Shown: positions 41,001-51,300 of the stretch, piece by piece | How the letters are laid out: every line of letters starts with the position of its first letter | Position numbering within the stretch: the stretch's first letter is position 1 | NCBI RefSeq assembly: GCF_014839835.1 | Contig: NC_071618.1 | Coordinates: 62,001 to 126,000 of the forward strand | Length of the DNA: 64,000 bases | Source: Dryobates pubescens | Lineage: Eukaryota; Chordata; Aves; Piciformes; Picidae | Reading direction: 5' to 3' | Program-made: the position numbers and the translations under genes | Notes under the pieces: model-generated | What the model was told of the DNA's origin: nothing | Seen by the model: only the letters and a program-made list of their open reading frames with translations | The model's database searches: none

Positions 41001-44000
41001 ACTTGTGGTTCTGGGCAGTCACTTAAGGATTACTTCCAGGTCACTTCCGGGTCTGCAATGTTACTTAAGGGTGTCTTAAGGGTCTGGGTGTGACTTGTGG
41101 GGCACTTATGGGGCACTTGGGGTCCAAAGAATCACGAATGGGCACAGAAGATCACTTCTGGGGCACGTCTGGGCCTGTAACACTACTTTGGGATCAGCTA
41201 TAGGTCTGAAGGTGACTTGTGGAGCTGACCTCAGGCCTGGGGGGGGTCACTTGTGGGGCAGGAGGGCTCTGTGCCGTGGGGCAGTTCCTCATCCAGGCCC
41301 TGCAGACAGGGTAGAGCGGAGTCCCCTCCGGGAACTGCCCCAGCTCCACACTGCGGTCGAACAGCTTGATCACGTAGGAATCTGTGGGGCAGCCCCATGG
41401 ATGCCTTCCCCTTCCCCACAGAGTCCAGCCCTGCCCCATAGATCCCAGCCCTGCCTCAGATTCCCTCCTCAGCTCTATTGATTCACTTCCCTGCCCCACA
41501 GATTCCTTCCTCTGACTCGCAGGGACCAGCCCTGCCCCACAGGTTCCCTCCCCTGCCCCACAGATCTCTTCCCTTGACCCACAGAGTCCAGCCCTGCCTC
41601 ATAGATTCCCTCCCCTGCCGCAGAGATTCCTTCCTCTGCCCCACAGCTCCCTTCTCCTGCCCCATAGTGTCCATTCCACTCTGGACCTGGCTCCCTCTGG
41701 GTCTCTCTCTGGGCCTGGTTCCTATAGGCCCAGCTCCCAGGGGTCAGAATCTCTGGGGCAGACCCCACGAAGTCCCTGGGCCCAGGCCCTCCCCTGAGCC
41801 TGGCTCCTGTGGGTCCGGCTCCTCCGGCTCAGGATCTGTGGGGTGAGCTCCTAGGGGTCAGGCCTCGCACTGGGGCCTCCGTTTGGGCCTGGAACGCCCT
41901 CTGGCCCCCCCCTGCGGCCCCCCTCCTCCTGTGGCCCCCTCCTGTGGCCCCCCCCCTGCGGCCCCCTCCTCCTGTGGCCCCCTCCTCCTGTGGCCCCCTC
42001 CTGTGGCCCCCTCCCCTGCGGCCCCCCCCCTCCTGTGCCCCTCCCCTGCGCCCCCCCCGGCCCGGTGCCCGCGGCCCATGCCCCGCAGCGCCCCCCCCGG
42101 CCCGGTGCCCGCGGCCCATGCCCCGCAGCGCCCCCCCCGGCCCGGTGCCCGCGGCCCAGGCCCCGCAGCGCCCCCCCCGGCCCGGTGCCCGCGGCCCATG
42201 CCCCGCAGCGCCCCCGCCGGCCTCACTGTGCCGCTGCAGGCCGGGCTCGGGGCCCTCCTCCGCCTCGCGCCGCTTCTTGCGCCGCTGCTGCGAGAGCCTG
42301 GCCGCGGGCCTGGGGGAGGGGCGCTGCCGTGACGCGGCCGGCCACGTGACACCCCCCGCTCAGGGCAGGGGCAGCGAGGGGCGGGGCCGCAGGGGTCACG
42401 CGGAGGATGGCAGAAGGCAGGCACGAGGCAGGGGAGGGCCTGGCCCCGCCCCCGGCAGCCCCACAGCAGCTGCCCCAGAGCCCCCCAGTGCCCCCCAGTG
42501 CCCCCCAGAGCCCCCCAGTGCCCCCCAGAGCCCCCCAGTGCCCCCCAGAGCCTCCCAGAGCCCCCCAGTGCCCCCCAGAGCCCCCCAGTGCCTCCCAGAG
42601 CCCCCCAGAGCCCTCCCAGAGCCTCCCAGTGCCCCCCAGTGCCCCCCAGAGCCTCCCAGAGCCCCCCAGTGCCCCCCAGAGCCTCCCAGAGCCCCCCAGT
42701 GCCCTCCCAGAGCCCTCCCAGAGCCCTTCCAGAGCCTCCCAGAGCCCTTCCAGAGCCTCCCAGAGCCTCCCAGTGCCCCCCAGAGCCTCCCAGTGCCCCC
42801 CAGAGCCCCCCAGTGCCCCCCAGAGCCCCCCAGAGCCTCCCAGTGCCCCCCAGAGCCTCCCAGTGCCCCCCAGAGCCCTCCCAGAGCCCCCCAGTGCCCC
42901 CCAGAGCCCTCCCAGTGCCCTCCCAGAGCCTCCCAGAGCCCCCCAGAGCCCCCCAGTGCCTCCCAGTGCCCTCCCAGAGCCCTCCCAGAGCCCCCCAGAG
43001 CCCTCCCAGAGCCCCCCAGTGCCCTCCCAGAGCCTCCCAGTGCCCTCCCAGTGCCTTCCAGAGCCCTCCCAGTGCCTCCCAGTGCCCTCCCAGAGCCCCC
43101 CAGAGCCCTCCCAGTGCCTCCCAGAGCCCTCCCAGAGCCCTCCCAGACTCTTCCCAGTCTCTCCCAGACTCCTCCCAGTCCCCTCCCAGTGCCCCCCAGT
43201 AACTCCCAATCCCCTCCCAGTCCCCCCCCAGTGCCTCCCAATGCTCCCATTACCCTCCTAGTTCCCCAGGCACTCCCAGTGCCTCCCAAACCCTCTCCCA
43301 GTGCTCCCAATCCCTACCTCTTCCCAGGGGCGCTGGGTGAGGCCTCCCTGCAACAGCAACAGAGTCAGACCCTTCCAGTGCTCCCAGTGCCCTCCCAGCC
43401 CCCCCAGTGCCCTCCCAGCCCCCCCAGTGCCCTCCCAGTCCATCCCACTATGCTCACTTGCTGTGGGCCTCGCCTGCAGTTTTTCCAACCTCCTCCTCCA
43501 GTGGCTCCCTGGGTGGGTAGGGAGAGAGCCCAGTTCATCCCAGTTGCTCCCAGTATGGCTCAGTTTCTCCTAGTGTCCCCCCAAATCACCTCCCAGTCCC
43601 ACCAAAACCCCCTCCCAGTGCCTCCCAGTGCCCCAAACTCTCCTCCCAGTCCCTCCCAAATCCCATCCCAGTGCTTCCCAGTGCCCCCCAAATCTCCTCA
43701 CAGTCCATCCCAGTTCCTCCCAGTATGGCTCAGTCCCTCCCAGTCCCCTCCCAGTATGGCTCAGTGCCCCCAGATCCCCTCCCCATGCCTCCCAGTAGCT
43801 CCCAGTAGCCTCCCACCTGCGCTCCAGCAGCTCCTGCAGCACAGCATCCAGGCGGCTCCGGGCCGAGGCCGCCTCCAGGTCTGGCAACCAGTATGGACCA
43901 GTAAGCTCCCAGGGCTGCCAGTGAGCCTTGGGCAGCTGCCCCTGGCTGTGAGTGCTGCCCAGAGGCACTGGGGGGGGGACTAGGAGGAACTGGGAGGGGA

Positions 44001-44458
44001 ACTGAGGGGGCACTGGGCCATACTGGGAGGGACTGGGATGGAAGCTGGGGGGCACTGGGCCATGCTGGGAGGGACTGGGATGGAAGCTGGGGGGCACTGG
44101 GCCATACTGGGAGGGACTGGGATGGAAGCTGGGGGGCACTGGGCCATGCTGGGAGGGACTGGGATGGAAGCTGGGGGGCACTGGGCCATGCTGGGAGGGA
44201 CTGGGATGGAAGCTGGACGGCACTGGGTCATACTGGGAGGGACTGGGATGGAAGCTGGGGGGCACTGGGCCATGCTGGGAGGGACTGGGATGGAAGCTGG
44301 ACGGCACTGGGTCATACTGGGAGGGGGTTTGGGAGGCAATGGGCCATACTGGGAGGCACTGGGTTGAACTGGAAGGAACTGAGAGGGCACTGAGCCATAC
44401 TGGGCTGAACTGGGAGGGGCTCACCTGGCTTCTCCACTTTCACCTTCACAGCCAACAT
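38047..44458 (-). CDS. LIN37: LIN37, MuvB core subunit of DREAM
   Basis: Subunit of the MuvB core (LIN9, LIN37, LIN52, LIN54, RBBP4), which represses cell-cycle genes as DREAM in the nucleus. Coding exons in transcript order: 44458-44425, 43880-43817, 43508-43458, 43347-43318, 42309-42227, 41381-41251, 40105-39986, 38659-38586, 38128-38047. All have GT-AG sites; phases join to 222 aa (human 246). Diagnostic stretches: KVKVEK at the start; [42 protein letters not shown] and [10 protein letters not shown] (the conserved LIN37 core); [13 protein letters not shown] with [22 protein letters not shown]; and the end IYERQ. The small exons 3 and 4 ([22 protein letters not shown]) are less conserved but sit in register. 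Intron 7 carries a CR1 fragment. The gene is head-to-head with PROSER3. Confidence 0.95.
38165..38500. repeat. 70-bp repeat, last LIN37 intron
   Basis: Five copies of a 70-bp unit (GCTGCCCCTGGAACTGCAGG, GAGCTGATTGCCTCCTAGTG, CTCCCCAGCTCCCTCTAGCG) at 38201, 38271, 38341 and so on. Confidence 0.9.
38841..39944 (-). mobile_element. CR1 LINE, 5'-truncated fragment in LIN37 intron 7
   Basis: A minus-strand CR1 3' part. The 3' end is at 38841 with a short TTCTG repeat tail (GTTCTGTTCTGTTC on the minus strand). The reverse-transcriptase end is recognisable ([36 protein letters not shown]), then [19 protein letters not shown] and [13 protein letters not shown]. The reading frame is broken in several places (RT and post-RT parts are in different frames) and the 5' end is missing, so it is dead. 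It lies in the same orientation as LIN37, and its 5' edge is only about 40 bp from the intron's splice donor. Confidence 0.93.
40608..40930. repeat. 42-bp repeat, LIN37 intron 6
   Basis: Seven to eight near-perfect 42-bp copies (GCCTGGCCTGTCACACAAGG, ATCACTTATGGGGCACTTAC). The surrounding 40.1-41.2 kb is rich in CACTTATGGG phrases. 42 being a multiple of 3 makes an open frame that is not a gene. Confidence 0.93.
41385..42225. repeat. CCCCACAGATTCC repeats, CTCCTGTGGCCCC repeats and a 40-bp array in LIN37 intron 5
   Basis: 41400-41680 has loose CAGCCCTGCCCCACAGATTC repeats. 41890-42045 has CCCCTCCTGTGGCCCCC units. 42061-42220 has four 40-bp units (CCCGGTGCCCGCGGCCCATG, CCCCGCAGCG) right next to LIN37 exon 5. 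No other gene seen. Confidence 0.8.
42478..43250. repeat. CCCCCCAGTGCCCCCCAGAG array, LIN37 intron 4
   Basis: 10-bp units (CCCCCCAGTG, CCCCCCAGAG, CCTCCCAGAG, CCCTCCCAGT) over about 770 bp. G-rich on the LIN37 sense strand. Confidence 0.93.
43985..44335. repeat. 42-bp repeat, LIN37 intron 1
   Basis: GGGACTGGGATGGAAGCTGG followed by GGGGCACTGGGCCATGCTGG, 42-bp period (starts at 44041, 44083 and so on). Here the G-rich strand is the antisense strand. Confidence 0.9.
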
Positions 44459-45214
44459 GGTCCTGGGGCCCCTATGAGGGTCTGGAGGGGACCGGGGGAA
44501 TGTTTACAGGGACGTCCATAGGATACTATAAGCCTCACCCCGACTCCCTGCCCCCTATAGCGGAGGTCTACAGGCACCTATGGGCTTCCGTAGGGCCCTA
44601 CAACCTCACCCCCACGCCCGGTCTCCTATGACGGCTCTCTGTAGCCCCTAGGGCCTTCCGTAGGCCTCTGGAGGCCTCACCCCAACTCCCGGTCCCCTAT
44701 AGGGGAGTCTGTAGGCCTCTGTCGGCCTCTCTCCCACTCCTGGTCTCCCCTAGACCCCCTCCCGAGCCCTCCCAACCCGGCTTCCTCCTCACCGCTCCGC
44801 TCCCTTCCCTGTAGCCGCCGCGGCCTCCGCCGCCACCAGGCTTCGCCCCGCCCCCTTCCGGCTCCTATTGGCCTCCGTTGCCGCCCGTCCGCCCTTCCTC
44901 CGCTTGCTATTGGCGGAGCCTGGCACGAGAGGGTCACGGGGGGCATGACGGGAGTTTTGGGGGGGTGGTCCGGCGCCGTCAGCTTGAGGCCGCGGGGGAT
45001 GACGGGTAACGGCCCGGTGGAGAGGGGCGGGCGCGAGTCGCGCGGGGAGCCAATAGGAGAGGGGAGTCCGCCGGCGCGCGACGCGCGCAGGGCCCGCTGG
45101 GAAGGGGAGGCCGCGGGAGCCCCGGGGCGGGAGAGGCCTCGGCGCAGACCCCACAGCGTGGGGCGGAGGGAAAAGGGGGGCGGGTAGTGACGTCACACTG
45201 CGGCCGGTGACGTC
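44459..45214. promoter_or_regulatory. Bidirectional CpG-rich promoter region of LIN37 and PROSER3
   Basis: 757 bp separate the two divergent start codons. On the LIN37 side there are two inverted CCAAT boxes (TCCTATTGGCC near 44864 and GCTATTGGCGG near 44906). On the PROSER3 side there are CCAATAGG at 45051 and two perfect CREs, TGACGTCA at 45188-45195 and 45208-45215, whose starts are 20 bp apart. 44500-44760 has loose CCTATGG/CCGTAGG repeats in the probable LIN37 5' UTR or leader intron. Confidence 0.6.
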
Positions 45215-47894
45215 ATGCAGGAGCTCGGCCTGGAGGAGAGGACTGCGAGGCTGCTGCGGAGAAGGTAGGGGAGACCCCCAGCTGCGCCCCCTCCAACTGC
45301 CTCCTGACGACCCCTGGGACCCTCGACCGCCCCCTAAGTGTCGTGCAGACAGCCCCCCGGTGCCCACTAGGTGCCCCCAGGGGACGGCCAAGTACCGCCC
45401 CGGACCCCCAAGTGCTCCCCAAGTATCCCCCACACCCCTAACTGCCCCCTAAGTGATCTCCAGACTCTCCCTAGTGCCCCATAAGTGCTCCCAAGTGCCC
45501 CCCAAGTACTCCCCAGACCCTCAGGGGCGCCTTAAGTACCCTCCCAGACCCTTCATTGCCCCACTGGACCCCCCCTTACTGCCCCTTGACTACCCCTGGG
45601 ACCCCCAACTGCCCCCTAAGTGACCTCCAGACCCCCCCAGCCTCCCCCAAGTGCCCCCATGGGACCTCCAAGTGCCCCTTCACTGCCCCTGGGGCCCCCA
45701 GCTGGCCTCCCCAAGTGCCCCCCCAGCGCCCCAAGTGCTTTCGGGGGGGGGAGGAGAGCAGGGTCACAATCAGGCCCCTCCCCCCCCCCCCCCCAGCGAG
45801 GCCCTGCTCAGTGCCTGGCCACGCCCATGGGTAGAGCCTCGACCACGCCCAGGTAAGACACACCCCCACCCCCCTGCCCAGCTTTGACCACGCCCCTCAA
45901 AGCAGGCAGAGCCAATGACCTGTGTCACCCTTCCTCCCCCTCCCCTTGCAGCTCCATCAAGCTCCGCCCCTGGCGACCCCCTGCTCCAATGGCGGCTCAG
46001 GCGCAGGGGGCTGGGGGCGGAGCCGGCCCCGCCCCCCCCGCAGGCTCTGCGGCCAAGGAGGAGGGAAGAGGAGAGGGACTCCCAGGATGCTTTGTGCCCG
46101 CGGGGGACGCAAGGGGGACACAGGGCCCAGGATGCTTTGCGGCAGGAGCCGCCTTGGGGCTCAGGTGGCTCCCAGGAGGCTTTGTGCCCAGGGAAGACCC
46201 AAGGGGGACACACCTCCCATGATGCCTTGCTCCAGGAGCCCTCTTGGACCTCAGGAGGCTCCCAGAGTGCCTTGGGGCCCCCCAGGAGCGGCTCCCAGGA
46301 TGCTTTGTGCCAAAGGAGGACTCTAGAGAGGCTCATCTCCCATGATGCCTTGCTCCAGCGGCCACCTTCGAGGTCCTGCCCCTCCCGGGATGCTTTGTGC
46401 CCCCATGGGCCAAGGGAAGCCTTTGGCTCCCATGATGCTTTGTGCCAAGAGCCCTGTTGCATCTCAGGAGGCTCCCAGGATGCCTTGCAGCCCCCCAGGA
46501 GCAACTCCCAGGTTGCGTTGAGCCCAACGAAGACCCAAGGGGGACACAACTCCCATGATGCCTTGCTCCAGAGGCCACCTTTGAGGTCCTGCCCTTCCCA
46601 GGATGCTTTGCAGCCCCCCAGGAGCAGCTCCCAGGATGCTTTGCAGCCCCCCAGGAGCAGCTCCCAGGATGCTTTGCAGCCCCCCAGGAGCAGCTCCTGG
46701 GATGCTTTGCGCCAAAGCAAGACCCCAGAGAGGCTCAGCTCCCATGATGCCTTGCTCCAGGAGTCCTCTTGGACCTCAGGAGGCTCCCAGAGTGCCTTGC
46801 AGCCCCCGAGGAGCAGCTGCCAGGATGCTGTGTGCCCAAAGAGGACCCAGGAGGGGCACAGCTGCCATGATGCCTTGCTCCAGGAGCCACCTTCGAGGCT
46901 CTGCCACTCTCAGGATGCTTTGAAGCCCCTGCAGGAGGCCTCCCATGATGCTTTGGGGCAGGCAGCAGGTATGGGGCTGGGGGGGCACTTAGAGGGCACT
47001 TGTGGGGCTGGGGGTGTACTTACAGGGTACTTATAGGTCAGGGGGGAGCATTTAGGGGGCTGGGAGGGGCTCTTGTGGGGCTGGGGAGGCACTTATGGGG
47101 CTGGGACACTTACAGGCCTAGACAAGCACTTAGGGGGCTGGGGCAGAACTTATGGGGGTGGGAGGCGCACTTGTGGGGCTGGGGGTGTACTTCTAGGTCT
47201 GGTGGGAGCATTTAGGCGGCTGGGAGGGGCACTTGTGGGGCTGGGGGTGTACTTATGAGACAGACCCAGCAGGGGACCCAGTGCTGAGGCTGCTGCAGAG
47301 CCGACGGCGATTGCTGAAGGGACATCTCCGGTAACGACTGGCAGGGACTGGGATGCACTGGGAGGGGATCTGGGGGGCACTGAGATGGAGTAGGAAGGGA
47401 TCTGGGGGACATTGGGAAGCTTGGAGGATACTGTGATGAACTGGGAGAGGATCTTGGGGGCACTGGAGGGTACTGGAATGGACTGGGAGGGGATCTGGGG
47501 GGCACTGGAGGGTACTGGGATGGACTGGGAGGGGATCTGGGGGGCACTGGAGGGTACTGGGATGGACTGGGAGGGGATCTGGGGGGCACTGGAGGGTACT
47601 GGGATGGACTGGGAGGGGATCTGGGGGGCACTGGAGGGTACTGGGATGGACTGGGAGGGGATCTGGGGGGCACTGGAGGGTACTGGGATGGACTGGGAGG
47701 GGATCTGGGGTGCACTGGAGGGTACTGGGATGGACTGGGAGGGGATCTGGGGGGCACTGGAGGGTACTGGGATGGACTGGGAGGGGATCTGGGGGGCACT
47801 GGGAGGGTCTGGGAGTAACTGGAGCCTCCCCCACAGGGCTGTGGAATCCCTCCTGGCTGCGTTGTCCCCAGAACCCCCCCAGGGGGAGCAATAA
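45215..47894 (+). CDS. PROSER3: Proline and serine-rich protein 3 homologue (shortened, repeat-expanded)
   Basis: Centrosome/ciliary-associated protein of poorly known function. Exons 45215-45264, 45797-45852, 45952-46968, 47264-47330 and 47837-47894 join in phase to 415 aa. The match to mammalian PROSER3 rests on two short stretches: LEERTARLLRRSEALLSA (compare SRAARLLKRSKASI) and DPLLQWRLRRRGL (compare DDILYQWRQRRKLEQ). Position between LIN37 and HAUS5 agrees with the human neighbourhood. Downstream of an RPRRREEER segment the third exon is almost all imperfect repeats (SQDALLQ, SHDALLQ, QDALQPPRSS). The C-terminal exons encode DPVLRLLQSRRRLLKGHLRA and VESLLAAL, helical. The N-terminal 180 or so residues of the mammalian protein are not seen; the only start ATG overlaps a CRE, so the real start could be elsewhere. 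The exon 4 acceptor has alternatives a few bases apart. Confidence 0.72.
46075..46965 (+). repeat. ZNF143-site-like tandem repeats forming most of PROSER3 exon 3
   Basis: Two alternating motifs recur: CTCCCATGATGCCTTGCTCC (near 46214, 46337, 46548, 46739, 46858, with GCTTTG variants near 46426 and 46938) and CTCCCAGGATGCTTTGCAGC. The latter is in three exact 33-bp copies at about 46596-46695. They translate as SHDALLQ and SQDALQPPRSS. CTCCCATGATGCCTTGC fits the core of the ZNF143/STAF consensus. Confidence 0.8.
47350..47815. repeat. 42-bp repeat, last PROSER3 intron
   Basis: GGATGGACTGGGAGGGGATC followed by TGGGGGGCACTGGAGGGTACTG, 42-bp period (47521, 47563 and so on), about nine copies, G-rich on the sense strand. 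The preceding intron (46970-47263) has looser GGGGCTGGGGGTGTACTTA repeats. Confidence 0.9.
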
Positions 47895-47895
47895 A
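47890..47895 (+). terminator. PROSER3 poly(A) signal containing the stop codon
   Basis: GAGCAATAAAG: the TAA stop (47892-47894) lies wholly inside AATAAA. Confidence 0.75.
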
Positions 47896-47914
47896 GTGTC
47901 TCCCCCACTTGTGG

Positions 47915-48330
47915 ACTACAGCTCCCATGATGCCTTGCAGTCCCTGGGGCCCATTGGGTTACCCCAGTTTGAGCCTGCATCCCCCGTGATGCTCTGCAGA
48001 GCCTCCTGGGGCGTGGCCGCGATTCTCTAGCGTGAGCCTATGACTCCCATGGTGCCCCGCGGCTTCCATAGCCCCATTGAGCAACCCCAGTTCGGGCCTA
48101 CGACTCCCGTCATGCCCCGCGGCTCCCCCCATAGGCTGCCGCTGCCGCTCCCGTCATGCCCCGCGGCTCCCCCCCATAGGCTGCCGCTCCCGTCATGCCC
48201 CGCGGCTGCCCCCATAGGCTGCCGCTGCCGCTCCCGTCATGCCCCGCGGCTGCCCCCATAGGCTGCCGCTGCCGCTCCCGCTCCCGTCATGCCCCGCGGC
48301 TCTCCTTTCCCGCTCTATTTGCTTTAGTTT
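47915..48330 (+). promoter_or_regulatory. HAUS5 promoter with a ZNF143/THAP11 site and five GTCATGCCCCGCGG modules
   Basis: 47915-47938 reads ACTACAGCTCCCATGATGCC then TTGC, a near-perfect ACTACAnnTCCCAnnATGCnnnGC element (ZNF143/THAP11). CATGCCCCGCGGC then recurs at 48111, 48155, 48194, 48238 and 48288 with CCCATAGGCTGCCGCTGCCG between copies; a variant (GGTGCCCCGCGG) lies near 48051. The array ends about 30 bp before the ATG, so the transcription start must lie in or next to it. Confidence 0.68.
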
Positions 48331-48332
48331 TA

Positions 48333-51300
48333 ATGGCGGCGGCGGCGCCGGAGAAGGAAGCGGCCGCGGCAGCGGCCGCGGCGCTCAGCCTCTGGGCCCG
48401 GCAGGAGATGGAGCTGCCCCCGGCCTCTCTTCCCCCCGAGAACGTCCTCCGCAGGTGCGGAGAAAACCCCCTCAGAAAACGGGGGGCGGGGGGCCCAAGA
48501 CACCCCCCGCCAGGGGTCTCAGGGTGAAGAGGGCCCGGGGGGGCGGTTGGGTCCCCTGGGTAGGGGGTGAGGGATCCTGGGTGGGTTTGGGGTCCCTTGA
48601 TGGCGTTCTGGAAGTCCTGGAGGGCTTTTGGGAGCTCCCTGGGCAGGGTGGGTTACTCTGAGGATGTCCAGAGGGGATTTTGGGGTCCCCTTGGTGGGGG
48701 CTGAGGGGTTCTGGGTGCGTTTGGGGTGCTCTGAAGTGGCTTTGGAGTCCCCTGGTTGAGTTTTGGGGGTCCTGGAGGGCTTTGGGGGGCTCCTTGGGGG
48801 GGTGGCATTTCTCTGGGGGGTCCAGAGAGGGCTTTGGGGGAGTTTTGGGGTGCCCCTGGTGGGAGGTGAGGGGTTCTGGGTGGGTTCAGGGTTTCCTAAT
48901 GGGGTTTTGAGAGTCCTGGAAGGCTTTTTGGGGCTCTTCAGGGGTACTTGGGGTTGCTCTTGGGGGATACAGAAGGGGTTTTGGGGTCCCCTTGGTGGGG
49001 GGTGAGGGGTCCTCGGTGAGTTTGGGATTCCCAGAGGTGGGATTGAAGCATCCTGGGGGGGCTTTTGGGGTCCCATGGGTGATTGTGGGATCCCCTGAAG
49101 AGATCTTGGGGGTTTGGGTTCCCCTTAGGTGGCTTTTGGTGTCTCTGGGGAGATTTTGGGGTTCCCTTAGAGAATTTGGGGTCCCCTTAAGGGATGTCGG
49201 GTTCCCCTTAGGGGTCTTGGGGTCCTTTTAGGTGGCTTCTGGGATCCCAGGGAGGTTTTGAGGTCTGTTTAAGGGGTCTTGGGGTGATTTTGGGGTCAGC
49301 TTAATGGCTTTTGGGGTCCCCTTAGGGTCCCTTTGAGGGGTTTTGGGATCCCTTGGTTGGCTTTTGGAGTTCCCATATGACCTCTTAGGGAGATTTTGGG
49401 TTCCCTGGGGGGTCTTGGGGTTCCCTTTGGGTCTCTTAAGGGGGGTTTGGGGGTCCTCCTGATGCCCCCTCCTCATTTTTGGGGTCCCCTTTCTTTCCCC
49501 AGGCTGTGCTCAGGCTCTGGAGCCTCCATCTGGGAGTTCATCACCCAACGAGTGAAGCACCCGAGGTGAGGTGGGGACCCCAAAACCTGCCTGGGGGTCT
49601 CCCCACAACCTCTGGGGGTCCCCAAAAGTCACTTGCATGTTCTGTGTGCCCCCTAGGACGGTGAAGAAGATTCGAGGGAACCTCCTGTGGTATCCTCAGG
49701 GGGACCCCAAAAGGGGGAGGGAGCACAAACCTTGGGGGGGGTTCCTAGCACCTCCTGGGTGTCTTCCTTAACTTGGGGTTCAGGTATCAGCACCTGGAGA
49801 AGGGGGAGGTAAGTGGGGGATGTTCCCCCCCGATTTTGGGGTGGGGGTTCCTGGGGGTGTCTTGGGGGGGGGGGGGAGGGGTCCTGAGCTTTGGGGGGGA
49901 CCTTGGGGATCTGAGGGGGAGGATGTGGGGGGTCCTGGGGGGCTTTGGGGGGGCACCCTGCGTTGTCTTTAGGGGGGTCCTGAAGTTTGGGGGGTGGGCC
50001 CTGGGTCTGAGGGGGAGGATTTAGGGGGTCCTGGGATGGTAGGGGAGGATGTGGGGAGGGTTTGGAGGGGTGCTGAGGTTTGGGGGGGAGACTGTGGCAG
50101 CCTTAGAGGGGGGCTGTGGGGGACTTTAGGGGGGTCCTGAGGGGGTTGGGCAGGGGGCCTGGGGGTCACAGGGGGGGGTTGGGGAGGGGGGCTCCTGGAA
50201 TTTTGAGGGGGTGGATGTCAAGAATTCAGGCAGACCCTGGGGGTCTTGGGGGGAGCCTGAAACTTGGGGGAGGTCTCCCCAAATCCTCCCTCCCCCTTCC
50301 TCCCTCCCCCCCTCCCCCTCCCCCCGTGCCTTTGCTTTAATGGTCTCTTGGGCCCAGGGCGAGGAGACCAAGGCTGGAGGGGCGGAGCTTAAGGGGGCGC
50401 TGTCCCAGCTGCAGTTGGAGCTGCAGGCAGGGGGCGGGGCCGTGGGCGGGGCCGTGGAGGCGGCGCTGGCGATTGGTGAGCAGGATGAGGGCCTTGGGAA
50501 GGGGCTGTAGCCCCAGGGGTGGGGCTAAGGAGGGGCTGGGTGGGGCCAAAGGGCCCAGGGAGGAGGTGTGATTGGTTGGGGAGGGGTGTGGCTCGAAGGG
50601 GGCAGGGCTAGGGGAGGGGGTGGGGCCCAAAAAGGAGTGGTTAAAGGGGGTGGAGCTCCTATGGCATAAGGGTGGGAAAGGGGTGGGGCTTAAGGGGCTT
50701 TGCAGGGGTGGTGCTACAGAAAGGGTGGGGTTTGCAGGGGATGTGGCCACTGAAGGGGTGGAGCTAGTGAGGGTGTGGCTCTGAGGAGGGGGTGGAGCTA
50801 CCACAGGCAGGGCAGGGAAAAGGAGACATCTCTAGGGTCAGGGCCTGGCCCCACCCCCTTTTCCCCTTGGGTCCACCCCCACATACCTTCAGAGGCACAG
50901 CTGGAGGCGGGGCTTGCCCGGCGAGGGGCGGAGCTTCGGCGAGGGGCGGAGCTTCGGCAGCTGGGGGCAGAGGCCGTGCGAATCAGGGAGCTGCTGCAGG
51001 AAGGGCGGCGCCTACTGCTGCCCCCTGATAGGTCAGGGCTCGGGGGGAGGGTGGGAGGGATGGAGGGGACTCAATGGGGTTTGGGGGGGCGGGGCTTCTT
51101 TGGCACAGTTTGAGGACTGTGATTGGTTGGGAGGGGAGGGAGGGGATGGGAAAGGGAGGAGGAGGGCGTGGCTTTCCCGAGAGGTGGCTCCTGACAGGCC
51201 CAGGGCTGAGCCTGTGGAGTGGAGCTAGCTGAAAAGGGGTGGGGCCTTGAGAGGGGGTGGGTCTTGTAGGGTAGGGGTGTGGTTTCCAGGGGAGGGGGTG

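Noticed and set aside
44945-45187. 81-codon open frame upstream of PROSER3 as its first exon
   Set aside because: No similarity to the PROSER3 N terminus, Arg/Gly-rich CpG-island translation, and it ends in a stop just before the CREs.
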